DNA of 64,000 bases from an uncultured Gemmiger sp. (GTDB lineage Bacteria > Bacillota > Clostridia > Oscillospirales > Ruminococcaceae), in contig NZ_CAKTFU010000003.1 in the NCBI RefSeq assembly GCF_934561205.1, positions 1 to 64,000 of the forward strand, read 5' to 3'. This document shows positions 50,642-59,105 of the stretch, piece by piece. Both the position numbers and the translations under genes were made by a program. Positions within the stretch are counted from its first letter, which is position 1; every line of letters starts with the position of its first letter. A model generated the notes under the pieces. The model had not been told where the DNA came from. It made no database searches and saw only the letters and a list, made by a program, of their open reading frames with translations.

Positions 50642-51940
50642 ATGATGTCGTTTCCGTGTTTTTCTGCCGCCGATATCCTGCTGCCTGCCGAAACCGTGCC
50701 GCTGGAAACCTGGGCCTGCATTGCCGTGGATCAGTTTACCTCCCAGCCGGACTACTGGCAGCGCGCCGAGGCGCTGACCGCCGATAAGCCCAGCACGCTG
50801 CATATCGTGCTGCCCGAGGCATACCTTGGCACTGCCCAGGAGGAGCCGCGCCTGCAAAGCATCCGCGCCGCCATGCGCAGCTACCGCAGGGACGTTCTGA
50901 CCCGCGCCGTGCACGGCTATGTGTATGTCGAGCGCACCCAAATGGACGGTACCGTGCGCCAGGGTCTGGTCGGCATGGTGGATTTGGAGGCCTACGACTA
51001 CACTCCCGGCGCAAAGCCGGCCATCCGCCCCAGCGAGGCAACGGTCGTGGAGCGCATCCCGCCGCGGCTGCGTGTGCGCCGCGGTGCCGAATTGGAGACG
51101 CCCCACGTCATGATGCTGGCCGACGACGAACACGGCACGTTGATCGAACCGATCGGGGACATCAAGGATACCCTGCCGCTTTTGTATGACGGCGAGTTGA
51201 TGCTGTGCGGCGGTCATCTGCGCGGCTGGGCCGTGCAAACGCCGGAACTCATCGCACAGGTGGACGCCGCGCTGGCCGCCCTGGCGGACCCCGCTGCCTT
51301 TGCCAAGCGCTGGCCCGCCGCCGAAGGGCAGACCCCCATGGTGCTGGCCGTGGGGGACGGCAACCACAGCCTGGCCACCGCCAAAGCCTACTGGGAGGAA
51401 CTGAAACCCGGCTTGACCGAGGAACAGCGCCGCACCCATCCGGCCCGCTGGTGCCTGGCAGAGGTCTGCAATGTACACAGCCCTGCCATTGAGATCGAAC
51501 CCATCCACCGTGTGGTGTTCGGCGTGACAGCCAAGGAATTGTTTGCCGACCTGGACGCCTGGGACAAGCAGCAGAAACCCACAGCCCCCACCGCGCAGCA
51601 GACACTTTGCCTGGCTGACGCGGCAGGGGAGAGCCGCGTGGCGCTGCAAAACCCGCCCGCCCCGCTGACTGTGGGCAGTATCGAGGCATTTTTGGCCGAC
51701 TGGCTGCCCCAACACCCCGCCTGCAAGGTGGATTACATCCACGGTGCCACCACGGCCCTGAGCCTGGCCGCCGACCCCGCGCACCCCGCCACAGCCATTT
51801 TGCTGCCGGACTTTGCCAAGGCCGATTTGTTCAAGGGTGTGGTTTTGGGCGGTGTGCTGCCCCGCAAGACCTTCAGCATGGGCCATGCCGAAGAAAAACG
51901 CTACTATAACGAATGCCGCGACCTTACTGCGGAACAATAA
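50642..51940 (+). CDS. DUF1015 family protein
   Basis: A 432-residue soluble protein starting at ATG 50642 (a second ATG follows directly) after AGAGGGGA. Typical DUF1015 traits are the LPAETVPLETWACIAVDQFTSQPDYW start, the VLAVGDGNHSLATAKAYWE motif and a MGHAEEKRYYNECRD C-terminus. The biochemical role of the family is unknown; members are often placed near serine or phospholipid genes. It follows rnfA by 25 bp in the same run. Confidence 0.85.
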   Translation: MMSFPCFSAADILLPAETVPLETWACIAVDQFTSQPDYWQRAEALTADKPSTLHIVLPEAYLGTAQEEPRLQSIRAAMRSYRRDVLTRAVHGYVYVERTQMDGTVRQGLVGMVDLEAYDYTPGAKPAIRPSEATVVERIPPRLRVRRGAELETPHVMMLADDEHGTLIEPIGDIKDTLPLLYDGELMLCGGHLRGWAVQTPELIAQVDAALAALADPAAFAKRWPAAEGQTPMVLAVGDGNHSLATAKAYWEELKPGLTEEQRRTHPARWCLAEVCNVHSPAIEIEPIHRVVFGVTAKELFADLDAWDKQQKPTAPTAQQTLCLADAAGESRVALQNPPAPLTVGSIEAFLADWLPQHPACKVDYIHGATTALSLAADPAHPATAILLPDFAKADLFKGVVLGGVLPRKTFSMGHAEEKRYYNECRDLTAEQ

Positions 51941-51943
51941 GAA

Positions 51944-52492
51944 ATGGACGTAGACATGGAAAAAACACAACAAACTCCGGGCGGTGCACCGCATCGTCGC
52001 CGCCGCAGACGCGGAAACACCAGCGCCCCGCAGCAGCCCCGCCGTGAGGGGGAGACGACCGCCCGCGCCGAGGCACCGCGTCAACCGCAAGAGCCGCAGC
52101 AGCCCGCCAAGGGCGGCAAACCGCCCCGCGGCCGCCGCCCCGCCCAGGCACAGCCCAACCGTGCCGAAACCCCAGCGCAGCCGCCCAAGCAGCCGCGCCC
52201 CCGCAACGCCGCGGCACAGCCGCCCAAGCGCGAGCCGGCAGTGCGTCCGCAACCGGCTCCCAAGGCGCAGCCTGCCCGCCCGCCGCGCGCACCCCGCCCC
52301 CGCGCCGAACAGGAATCTGCCGGGCTGGAGTTGATTTCCCGCCGCCCGCCGAAGCAGAAGTTCGCCAGCTTTGAGGAATATCTCTCTGCCCACGGCGGCA
52401 TCACCGCACCGCTGCCCCCGGAGCCGGAGCACACCGAGCCGCTGCCGGAGGTTTCCGCAAAATTGCCGGAATCCCCGGCTGACAACGCATGA
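51944..52492 (+). CDS. Arginine/proline-rich disordered protein
   Basis: A 182-residue, very basic protein with no globular part until the last 45 residues. An N-terminal RRRRRR cluster, then Pro/Gln/Ala/Arg-rich low complexity, then a KQKFASFEEYLSAHGG segment that may form a helix. The composition suggests binding to nucleic acid or ribosomes, which is an inference supported by its place: the rlmA rRNA methyltransferase gene overlaps its end by four bases. The start is ATG 51944; ATG 51956 is an option. Confidence 0.6.
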   Translation: MDVDMEKTQQTPGGAPHRRRRRRGNTSAPQQPRREGETTARAEAPRQPQEPQQPAKGGKPPRGRRPAQAQPNRAETPAQPPKQPRPRNAAAQPPKREPAVRPQPAPKAQPARPPRAPRPRAEQESAGLELISRRPPKQKFASFEEYLSAHGGITAPLPPEPEHTEPLPEVSAKLPESPADNA

Positions 52493-53307
52493 CCCCCGCC
52501 ACAGCGTCGGCCCTGCGCTGCCCGGTCTGCCACAAGCCGCTGCTGCTTGTGGGTCGCAGTCTGCGCTGCGCCGCCTCCCACAGCTTTGACCTTTCCAAAG
52601 AAGGGTACGCAAACCTGCTGCCGCTGCAAAAAAAGCACGCCGCCGACCCCGGCGATGGCAAGGAAATGGTGCGCGCCCGCCGCACGTTTCTATCGGCGGG
52701 ATACTATGCGCCGTTGATGCAGACGCTGACAGAAATTTGCGCCGCGCTGCCGCACGGCCATGTGGTGGATGCCGGCTGCGGTGAGGGAAGCTATGACGCG
52801 GCCCTGCTGCGCGCTCTGCCCGAAACCGAGCTGGTAGGCTTCGATTTGTCCAAGGAGGCTGTGCGTCTGGCCGCCAAGCTGGTGCCGCAGGCTGCATTCT
52901 GCGTGGGCGGCAGTTTCTGCGCCCCCGTGCGCGACGGCTGGGCCGATGTGATTTTGAACATATTCTCGCCCTTTGCAGGGGCGGAGTTCCGCCGTATGCT
53001 GGCATCGGGCGGATACCTTGTATATGCTGTGCCCACAGCGCGCCATCTGTACGGCCTGAAACAGGTGCTGTACAAAACACCCTATGAAAATGAGGTTCGG
53101 GATATCGAGTACGAGGGCTTTTCCTTTTGCTATGCAAGGCAATCTGAAAGCAAAATCACGGTGCAAGGCCCGGATCTGCAGGCACTGTTTGCCATGACGC
53201 CCTATTACTGGAACACCCCCGCCGACGGTGCCGAGCGCCTGGCTGCCTGTGACAGCGTGACCACCGAAATCGGATTCCGCTTTTTGGTGTACCGAAAAAT
53301 CGGCTGA
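52489..53307 (+). CDS. rlmA: 23S rRNA (guanine-N1)-methyltransferase RlmA
   Basis: A 272-residue methyltransferase. The N-terminal zinc site C11/C14/C27/H31 and the DLSKEGYANLLP segment are typical of RrmA/RlmA. The SAM motif VVDAGCGEGSYD and an FSPFAGAEFRRML segment follow. It methylates a guanine in helix 35 of 23S rRNA; homologues give tylosin-type resistance. The ATG overlaps the stop of the upstream gene by four bases (ATGA). Confidence 0.9.
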   Translation: MTPATASALRCPVCHKPLLLVGRSLRCAASHSFDLSKEGYANLLPLQKKHAADPGDGKEMVRARRTFLSAGYYAPLMQTLTEICAALPHGHVVDAGCGEGSYDAALLRALPETELVGFDLSKEAVRLAAKLVPQAAFCVGGSFCAPVRDGWADVILNIFSPFAGAEFRRMLASGGYLVYAVPTARHLYGLKQVLYKTPYENEVRDIEYEGFSFCYARQSESKITVQGPDLQALFAMTPYYWNTPADGAERLAACDSVTTEIGFRFLVYRKIG

Positions 53308-53358
53308 CGCAAAGCCGCCGATCTGTGCATTTTCTTCTTGAAAAATGCAAAAAGCCAC

Positions 53359-53387
53359 TTGACAATTTACGGTGATGACTTTATAAT
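53359..53387 (+). promoter_or_regulatory. Promoter of tRNA-Leu(CAA)
   Basis: A perfect TTGACA and TATAAT with a 17-base spacer, 16 bases before the tRNA. Confidence 0.9.
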
Positions 53388-53403
53388 ATATAAGTCGTCA
53401 TAC

Positions 53404-53487
53404 GCCGGTGTGTTGGAATTGGCAGACGAGACGGACTCAAAATCCGTTGGTGGTGACACCGTGTGGGTTCGACCCCCACCACCGGCA
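53404..53487 (+). tRNA. tRNA-Leu (anticodon CAA)
   Basis: Acceptor GCCGGTG pairs with CACCGGC (one G-T-type pair apart), discriminator A, CCA not encoded. Anticodon arm ACGGA-CTCAAAA-TCCGT gives CAA, reading UUG. Long variable arm TGGTGACACCG is class II. Its 3' end is the likely attachment site of the broken element to the right. Confidence 0.93.
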
Positions 53488-53493
53488 TTCCTT

Positions 53494-53527
53494 ATACCTA
53501 AGCCTTTTAGCGGCTTAGGTATTTTTT
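53494..53527 (+). terminator. Terminator of tRNA-Leu(CAA)
   Basis: ATACCTAAGCC and GGCTTAGGTAT stem followed by T5, seven bases after the tRNA. Confidence 0.9.
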
Positions 53528-53530
53528 GTG

Positions 53531-53594
53531 TGGCAGACAAGATTTAGGCTTGTCTGCCATTTTGTCTGCCACTTTTGCCCCAAATGGCAGACAA
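53531..53594. repeat. Four inverted 10-base sites near the integrase
   Basis: TGGCAGACAA occurs at 53531 and 53585, and its complement TTGTCTGCCA at 53550 and 53562, in the order plus, minus, minus, plus. They lie between the tRNA 3' end and the 3' end of the integrase remnant, where arm-type recombinase binding sites would be expected. Confidence 0.6.
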
Positions 53595-53629
53595 AACGGA
53601 TTCCATCTCCGCTGGGCTTGTCGGTTCTC

Positions 53630-54292
53630 TCAAGCAATTTTTCGCTTGGGAGATTTCTTTTTTTCGGGTAGTTCGCCAAGGTTGATTTTGCTGGCAATCA
53701 TGTTCGCAGCTTCCATCTTGCTGTCCACGTCGATGTGGGCGTAAATATTGGCTGTGGTGGAGAAGCTGGAATGCCCCAGCCACATCTGTACCTCTTTCAT
53801 TGCGACTTTGTTTTTGATAAGCAAACTGGCGCAGGAGTGGCGGAAATCGTGATAGCGAATCGGACGGAAACCGTTCTTCAAGAGCATTTCGCGGAAAACC
53901 CGTGTCACATAGTCCGGGGTCACAAGATGCCCCATATCATCCACGCAGATGTAGTCCTTATACTCCTTGCAGTAGCTGCCGCCGCAAAGTTTCATTTGAT
54001 GGTGCTGGTGTTTTTGGGCTTTCAGTAAAGCCTGTTCTGCTGCGGGAATCAGAGGCAAACTGCGGAAACTGGCCTTGTTTTTCGTCCGACACTTGGAAAC
54101 GTCCACCACTTTGCCATCCACATTGATGCGTTCAAAGGTGCGCGAAATCGTGATGATTTTCCGGTCAAAGTCGATGGCCGACCATTGCAGACCGATTGCC
54201 TCGCCGCAGCGCAATCCATAGAGCGCGGCAAGCATAACAGGTTGTCGGGCAGAAAGCGGATTTACTTTTTCAAGAGACGATCCCCGTTCCAA
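53630..54292 (-). pseudogene. Tyrosine recombinase, N-terminally truncated
   Basis: The catalytic domain is whole: GLRCGEAIGL (first catalytic Arg), HDFRHSCAS (His-x-x-Arg), WLGHSS (His) and NIYAH (nucleophile Tyr), with a basic tail. About 150-170 residues of the arm-binding and core-binding parts found in Tn916/phage integrases are missing: the frame reaches a stop just before a weak TTG at 54292 with no ribosome site. It points to tRNA-Leu(CAA), as integrases of tRNA-inserted elements do. It is the remnant of an integrative element. Confidence 0.8.
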
Positions 54293-54339
54293 TCCCTGTT
54301 CAGGATTAGGGGTTGCTTAGAAACAGAAAAAACTACATC

Positions 54340-54368
54340 TTGCCGTGCAGGACATGATGGTGTAAAAT
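54340..54368 (+). promoter_or_regulatory. Promoter of the ATPase-LuxR regulator
   Basis: TTGCCG and TAAAAT with a 17-base spacer, about 130 bases before the start codon at 54501. The junction to the integrase remnant lies just upstream. Confidence 0.5.
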
Positions 54369-54500
54369 GAAAATAACGAGAGGGTCCCTTCGTAAAGGCA
54401 GCAATACGGCATAATCAAAAGCTGCAGATGATGCAAAGACTTACAGCCGTGCGGTTTGCATGGAAGTCTGCGAGAATACAATTCGTTGGAGGTGTGCATT

Positions 54501-56981
54501 ATGCCCAAGCCAAAATGGAATCTGAACACCATTTACATATCTGAGCGGCTGCAAGAGAGCCTGCGGCCTATTTCCCGCTGCGCCATGACGACTGTGGTCG
54601 CGCCCATGGGCTATGGAAAAACCACAGCGGTGAACTGGTATCTCGGCGAGCGTGCCAAAGCAGAGGTGCTGCATATCATCCGTATCAGTGTGTATTCCGA
54701 CAACCTTGCGATTTTCTGGAAGAGCGTACAGGAGGCGTTTGCCCGCGCAGGGTTCACCTTCCTGCGGGAGTATCCCTGCCCAACGGACGCGGCAGGCGGC
54801 GGGCTGCTGGTAGACGATCTCTGCCATATGCTGGCGGATGAGTCCCCCTGTTACATCTTCATTGACGATTTTCATCTGCTGACTGACAAGCGTGCCTCCC
54901 TATTCCTTTGTATGCTGGCAAATCGGCTGCTTGCCAATGTGCATATGATCGTTGCCAGCCGTGACCGCTTTTTGCCCGCTGCGGAGGCTGTGCGGCTGGG
55001 GGGCAAGGTATATCAGATCGGCAGGGAACAGCTGCGTCTCAACCATACGGAGCTTGCGGTTTATGCCCACCGCTGCGGGACAAAGCTATCCGATGCGCAG
55101 GTGGAAAGCCTTCTCTATTCCAGTGAGGGCTGGTTCTCTGCCGTGTATCTGAACCTGTGCACCCTCTCCGAGCGCGGCGTGCTGCCCAGCCGGAATTCCG
55201 ACATTTACACCACTTTTACCGCCGCTATGATCGATCCGCTGCCGGAAAAGCAGCGGGAGTTTTTGGCGGTAATGGGCCTTGCCGATGAGTTTACCGTCGA
55301 AATGGCGCAGTGTATCACAGGGGATGCGGATGCGGCGCGCATCCTTTCCATGCTGACCGAGCAGAACGCCTTCGTCACGCGTTTGCCGGACGGCGTGACC
55401 TATCGCTTTCATCACATGATGAAGGAATGCGCTGAACGGAGCTTTCACAAGATGAAGGCGGAAACACAAAAGCTCTATTGGGAGCGCTTCGGGCAGTGGT
55501 ATGAAAACCAAAAGCAGTATCTTCACGCCATTGCCGCCTACCGAAAAAGTGAGGACTACCACGCACTGCTGCGGGTCATTCGCGGTGATGCGGGCATTCT
55601 GTTGGCCTCGCTGAAGCCGGAGGATGTGCTGGACGCCATAAACAAATGCCCCGCCGAGACATTGAAGGCCAATCCCTTTGCCATTTTGGTCCTGATGCGG
55701 CGGATGTTCACATGGCGGCAGATCCCGAAAATGCTGGAGCTGAAAGAACTGCTGCTGACAGCCATTGCGGAACACCCGGAATTGTCGGCGGAGGAGCGCG
55801 GCAACCTGCTGGGGGAGTGCGACCTTATCCTGAGTTTTCTCTGCTATAATGACATCAGCGCCATGAGCCGCCTGCACCGCAGTGCCAGCAGGCAGATGTC
55901 CCGCCCCGCCATCAGCATCCGATCCGGCGGCGGCTGGACCTTTGGCTCACCGTCCGTCCTGATGATGTTCTACCGCGCACCGGGAGAACTTGAGGGCGAG
56001 CTGGCCGAGATGGATGAGTGTATGCCCCATTACTATAAGGTCACGAACAACCACGGACAGGGCGCGGAAACCATTATGCGCGCGGAGGCGCTGTTCTGCC
56101 AAGGAAATTTTACCGATGCGCACATCGAGCTGGAGCGCGCTTACGCACAGGTCAGGGACAACGGGCAAATCAACATGGCGCTGTGCTGTGATTTCCTGTC
56201 GCGGCGGCTTTCTCTGCACACCGATGTAGAGCAGCGCTATACCTTTGCCGAAAGATACGCAGAGCTGCTGCAATATCACGATGCATCGTGGATCAACATC
56301 TGGAACGCCACCGGTGCCTATTATCACGCGCTGCGGGGCGAAACAGAAAAGATCCCGGAGATTTTTTCGCAGCACAGGCTCTCCACTGTCAATATGCTTG
56401 CGCCGGGCAAGCCCATGATGGAAATGATCGAAAATCAGGTGTATCTTGCCCAAGGCGCCTATGCCAAGGTGGTGGGACGCAGCGCGGAACTGCTGGCGGT
56501 GTGCGAGGCGATGCACTACGCGCTGGTAGCGCTGCACATCCGTATCCAGACGGCGGCAGCCTATGAGAAATTGGGCAAGACCGAGGAGGCCCGTGTATGG
56601 CTGCGGAAAGCGCTTGCCGACGCGGAACCGGACGGCTTTGTGATGCCGTTCGTGGAGAACTACGACGGCCTGCAGCCCATTCTTGCGCGCGAGATGAAGA
56701 ACGACCTGATCGTAAAGATCACCGCCCTTGGCGAAGCGGCAAAGGCGCGGAACGCCGCAAGCGTGCGTCCGGCAGCATTTGATGTGCTGACAGCGCGGGA
56801 ATTTGAAATCGTAGAGTTGATGGTGCAGCGGCTCAGCAACCGTGAGATCGCCGAAAAGCTCTATCTCTCCGAGGGGAGCGTCAAGCAGTACGCGAACCAG
56901 ATCTATTCAAAACTTCATATTGACGGCGATACCCGAACCAAGCGAAAGCAGCTTGCCGAGCTGCTGGGGCAAAAGCCTTAG
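54501..56981 (+). CDS. Large ATPase-LuxR transcriptional regulator (MalT-like)
   Basis: I start at ATG 54501, six bases after GGAGGTG, giving 826 residues. An NTPase domain is first (Walker A APMGYGKTT at about 35; CYIFIDDFHLL at about 120), then a winged-helix/helical middle, a TPR-like array (about 490-730), and a LuxR helix-turn-helix at the end (LTAREFEIVELMVQRLSNREIAEKLYLSEGSVKQYANQIY in outline). MalT-like regulators need ATP and an inducer. The stop TAG ends on the first base of the mobile repeat. The lipoprotein operon downstream is a likely target. Confidence 0.85.
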   Translation: MPKPKWNLNTIYISERLQESLRPISRCAMTTVVAPMGYGKTTAVNWYLGERAKAEVLHIIRISVYSDNLAIFWKSVQEAFARAGFTFLREYPCPTDAAGGGLLVDDLCHMLADESPCYIFIDDFHLLTDKRASLFLCMLANRLLANVHMIVASRDRFLPAAEAVRLGGKVYQIGREQLRLNHTELAVYAHRCGTKLSDAQVESLLYSSEGWFSAVYLNLCTLSERGVLPSRNSDIYTTFTAAMIDPLPEKQREFLAVMGLADEFTVEMAQCITGDADAARILSMLTEQNAFVTRLPDGVTYRFHHMMKECAERSFHKMKAETQKLYWERFGQWYENQKQYLHAIAAYRKSEDYHALLRVIRGDAGILLASLKPEDVLDAINKCPAETLKANPFAILVLMRRMFTWRQIPKMLELKELLLTAIAEHPELSAEERGNLLGECDLILSFLCYNDISAMSRLHRSASRQMSRPAISIRSGGGWTFGSPSVLMMFYRAPGELEGELAEMDECMPHYYKVTNNHGQGAETIMRAEALFCQGNFTDAHIELERAYAQVRDNGQINMALCCDFLSRRLSLHTDVEQRYTFAERYAELLQYHDASWINIWNATGAYYHALRGETEKIPEIFSQHRLSTVNMLAPGKPMMEMIENQVYLAQGAYAKVVGRSAELLAVCEAMHYALVALHIRIQTAAAYEKLGKTEEARVWLRKALADAEPDGFVMPFVENYDGLQPILAREMKNDLIVKITALGEAAKARNAASVRPAAFDVLTAREFEIVELMVQRLSNREIAEKLYLSEGSVKQYANQIYSKLHIDGDTRTKRKQLAELLGQKP

Positions 56982-57154
56982 GGCAACACCGCACGATTCC
57001 CGCCTTACGGCTTAAGCACCGCTCCGGCGGCTGCGGCACAGCATCTGCGTTGCCAAAATGCTCGCCAATACACAAAGTATTGCCTGCGCTTTTGGCTTAG
57101 CATCTGCCGCGCCTCGCTCGCCGTATCGGCACTTAGAATTATGCGGTATTGCCC
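56981..57154. repeat. Palindromic mobile repeat (MITE-like), copy 2
   Basis: A 174-bp unit with ends GGGCAACACCGCAC and GTGCGG-like ATGCGGTATTGCCC, about 90% the same as 40059-40230. Its first base is the last base of the stop codon of the LuxR gene, and TA flanks both sides (CTTA / TAGC), which would fit a TA target as used by IS630/mariner-type enzymes; the target is an inference. Confidence 0.85.
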
Positions 57155-57182
57155 TAGCCTTTGGTTAATGGTTATCCCACCC

Positions 57183-57222
57183 GATCCACCGTACAATGTA
57201 GGTACGGTGGATCTTTATTTTT
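57183..57222 (+). terminator. Terminator of the ATPase-LuxR gene
   Basis: A 12-bp stem (GATCCACCGTAC and its complement), seven-base loop, then TTTATTTTT; it lies downstream of the mobile repeat. Confidence 0.9.
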
Positions 57223-57242
57223 ACAGAAGGGAGGGCCTACAC

Positions 57243-57482
57243 TTGAACCGAAGGTATCTCACAGCTGTCACGCCGCTGCCTGATTATATTTTGCAGGTCG
57301 ATTTTGTGTCCGGAAGTCGGCTTTTGCTGGATATGAAGCCGCATCTGGATAAGATTCGGTTTCGCCCGCTTGCTGATGCGCGGGTGTGGAACAGCGCTGT
57401 GACCAACGGCATCTTTGTCCGCTTTGGCGATGTGGAATTGAGCCACGATGAGATATTGTCTATGGCGGAGCAGGAGCATTGA
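57243..57482 (+). CDS. DUF2442 family protein
   Basis: A 79-residue protein read from TTG 57243 after GGGAGG. The LTAVTPLPDYILQVDFVSGSRLLLDM start and the LADARVWNSAVTNGIFVRFG middle are typical of DUF2442, a small fold often seen beside toxin-antitoxin or mobile-element genes; the function is not known. It begins the accessory operon, 18 bp before the first lipoprotein. An ORF extending to 57141 enters the mobile repeat and lacks a ribosome site. Confidence 0.7.
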   Translation: MNRRYLTAVTPLPDYILQVDFVSGSRLLLDMKPHLDKIRFRPLADARVWNSAVTNGIFVRFGDVELSHDEILSMAEQEH

Positions 57483-57500
57483 CAAAAGGAGCGTATCACG

Positions 57501-58259
57501 ATGAAACATGTAGAACGATTTTTGTCTCTCGCTTTGGTGGCGGTGCTGTGCCTGTGCCTTGCTGCCTGCGGCGAGAGCAATAGCAACGAAGATTACGGCG
57601 ATGACGGCAGCGACTACAATTTGTATGGTGTCCCGGATTCCATCGAGGGACTGGTCAAGGACAGTGAGCAGATGGCAAATCTGTACCTGTACGGCGGCGC
57701 ATGGACAGGGGAGGACAATGGAACCCTGATTGCTGCCACCAGTGATGACGGCGATGAGGTGCGCTTTGCCCTGTATGATGCCGATGAAGAACTGACTGCC
57801 AGCGGGTTCATACAGTTTGTGCCGGAGTATGATTATGACTATTTCTACAACGAGCACGACGGAATCGCATATCGCAGCTGGTTCGATGAGGACGGCGCAC
57901 TGTATGTGGCAGATCTCGGGACCTTTACGCGGGTGACAGGCGATGCACCGGGCGAAAATATCGGTGACACCGGCTTTGAGAGGATGGCAGGCACCTGGTA
58001 TCTAGATGCCGAAGCGGACGCGCGCAGCATCCTTGTGTTTGACGAAAACGGCGGTTGGGAGCTGATGGAGCGTCCCGACGGCGACGGGGATCCCGCCGTG
58101 GTGGACAGCGGCATCATCGAGGTGGCACCCGATGACGACGAAGAACTGTATCTTGCGGTTTCTTCCCAATTCGATGATGTGGTCTATGAGTTCACCCTGA
58201 TCGACGACGATACCATGTGCTGGGGCGGCGAGTTCGAGTACTATCAGAAGATGGCATAA
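57501..58259 (+). CDS. Lipoprotein with two lipocalin-like repeats, first of three
   Basis: A 252-residue lipoprotein (lipobox LAAC at about 20-23). The mature part has two similar beta-rich units, one from about 70 (YGGAWTGEDNGTLIAA) and one from about 160 (MAGTWYLDAEADARSILVFDENGGWELM), each with a G-x-W start and a D-G or D-E-N-G turn. This pattern fits small lipocalin-like or DUF4488-like domains. It is very acidic. It is followed by two similar lipoproteins and seems a paralogue of them. Ligand unknown. Confidence 0.75.
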   Translation: MKHVERFLSLALVAVLCLCLAACGESNSNEDYGDDGSDYNLYGVPDSIEGLVKDSEQMANLYLYGGAWTGEDNGTLIAATSDDGDEVRFALYDADEELTASGFIQFVPEYDYDYFYNEHDGIAYRSWFDEDGALYVADLGTFTRVTGDAPGENIGDTGFERMAGTWYLDAEADARSILVFDENGGWELMERPDGDGDPAVVDSGIIEVAPDDDEELYLAVSSQFDDVVYEFTLIDDDTMCWGGEFEYYQKMA

Positions 58260-58281
58260 CAGCCACAGGAAGGAGAGGGCA

Positions 58282-59088
58282 ATGAAAAAGTTTTTTGCTT
58301 TCATTTCGGCGTCGGCGCTTCTGTTCCTTGCCCTGCTGGCAGGCTGCGGCACCGCCGAGGAACAGATTGCCCCGCAGGACGACCCCAACGAGGGACTGGG
58401 CGGTGACCTTACCGAAGATACCGTGAATGACTTCAGCGGCTTTGAGGGTATCTGGCTGGGCGAGGCAAACAACGACTACGATTCCATCGAGTTTGATGCG
58501 GATGGAAATTGGACGCTTTACCTTTGCGGTGAGGCTGTAGATGAGGGTTATCTCCGCTATGAGCCGGAGTGGGAGGCCGTCTATGCTTACAGCAGCCGGG
58601 ATGATTCCGGCAGCCGCATTGCCATGCAGGACGGTCAGCTCTACACAGCCGCCTACGGCTACTTCAATCCCGGTGAAGGGATGGAGTACCTTTGGTATGA
58701 GGATGGCAGCCAACGCACCGAGGACGATGCGGAGGTACCTGACGAAAATACAAGCCCGAACAGCGGCGCAGATTCCTACTGGAGCTGGGATTCCGACCTT
58801 TGCCAGCGGAATGTTTCGGAATTCGAGGGCATTTGGTACTATGACGGCGACCTGTCGTCCGAAACCTATATCGTCATCGACGGAAACGGCAGCTGGAGCT
58901 ATTACCGGCGCGCCCCCGGTGCAGAGCCTGCAGAAATGGATTGCGGAACCTTCTCTTACTCTACGGACGAGGTAAGCACCTATTATGCAGATTCCACGAT
59001 GTATGACGGCGTGTCCTACTGTGTCTTTGAGCTTGACGAGGATTCACTGGTATGGGGCGATGAAGGCGTTTATTACCTGATGGAGTGA
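58282..59088 (+). CDS. Lipoprotein with two lipocalin-like repeats, second of three
   Basis: A 268-residue lipoprotein with an LAGC lipobox. The two repeats are clear here: FEGIWLGEANNDYDSIEF at about 53 and FEGIWYYDGDLSSETYIVID at about 177, each leading to a GNW/GSW turn. Repeats this close suggest tandem duplication inside the gene. Acidic, secreted side. It starts 22 bp after the first lipoprotein with GGAAGGAG and overlaps nothing. Confidence 0.75.
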   Translation: MKKFFAFISASALLFLALLAGCGTAEEQIAPQDDPNEGLGGDLTEDTVNDFSGFEGIWLGEANNDYDSIEFDADGNWTLYLCGEAVDEGYLRYEPEWEAVYAYSSRDDSGSRIAMQDGQLYTAAYGYFNPGEGMEYLWYEDGSQRTEDDAEVPDENTSPNSGADSYWSWDSDLCQRNVSEFEGIWYYDGDLSSETYIVIDGNGSWSYYRRAPGAEPAEMDCGTFSYSTDEVSTYYADSTMYDGVSYCVFELDEDSLVWGDEGVYYLME

Positions 59089-59105
59089 CCGGAAGGAGGT
59101 GTATC

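Noticed and set aside
53630..54292. A functional phage or ICE integrase
   Set aside because: The N-terminal half is missing, a stop lies just upstream, and no other phage or conjugation gene is nearby.
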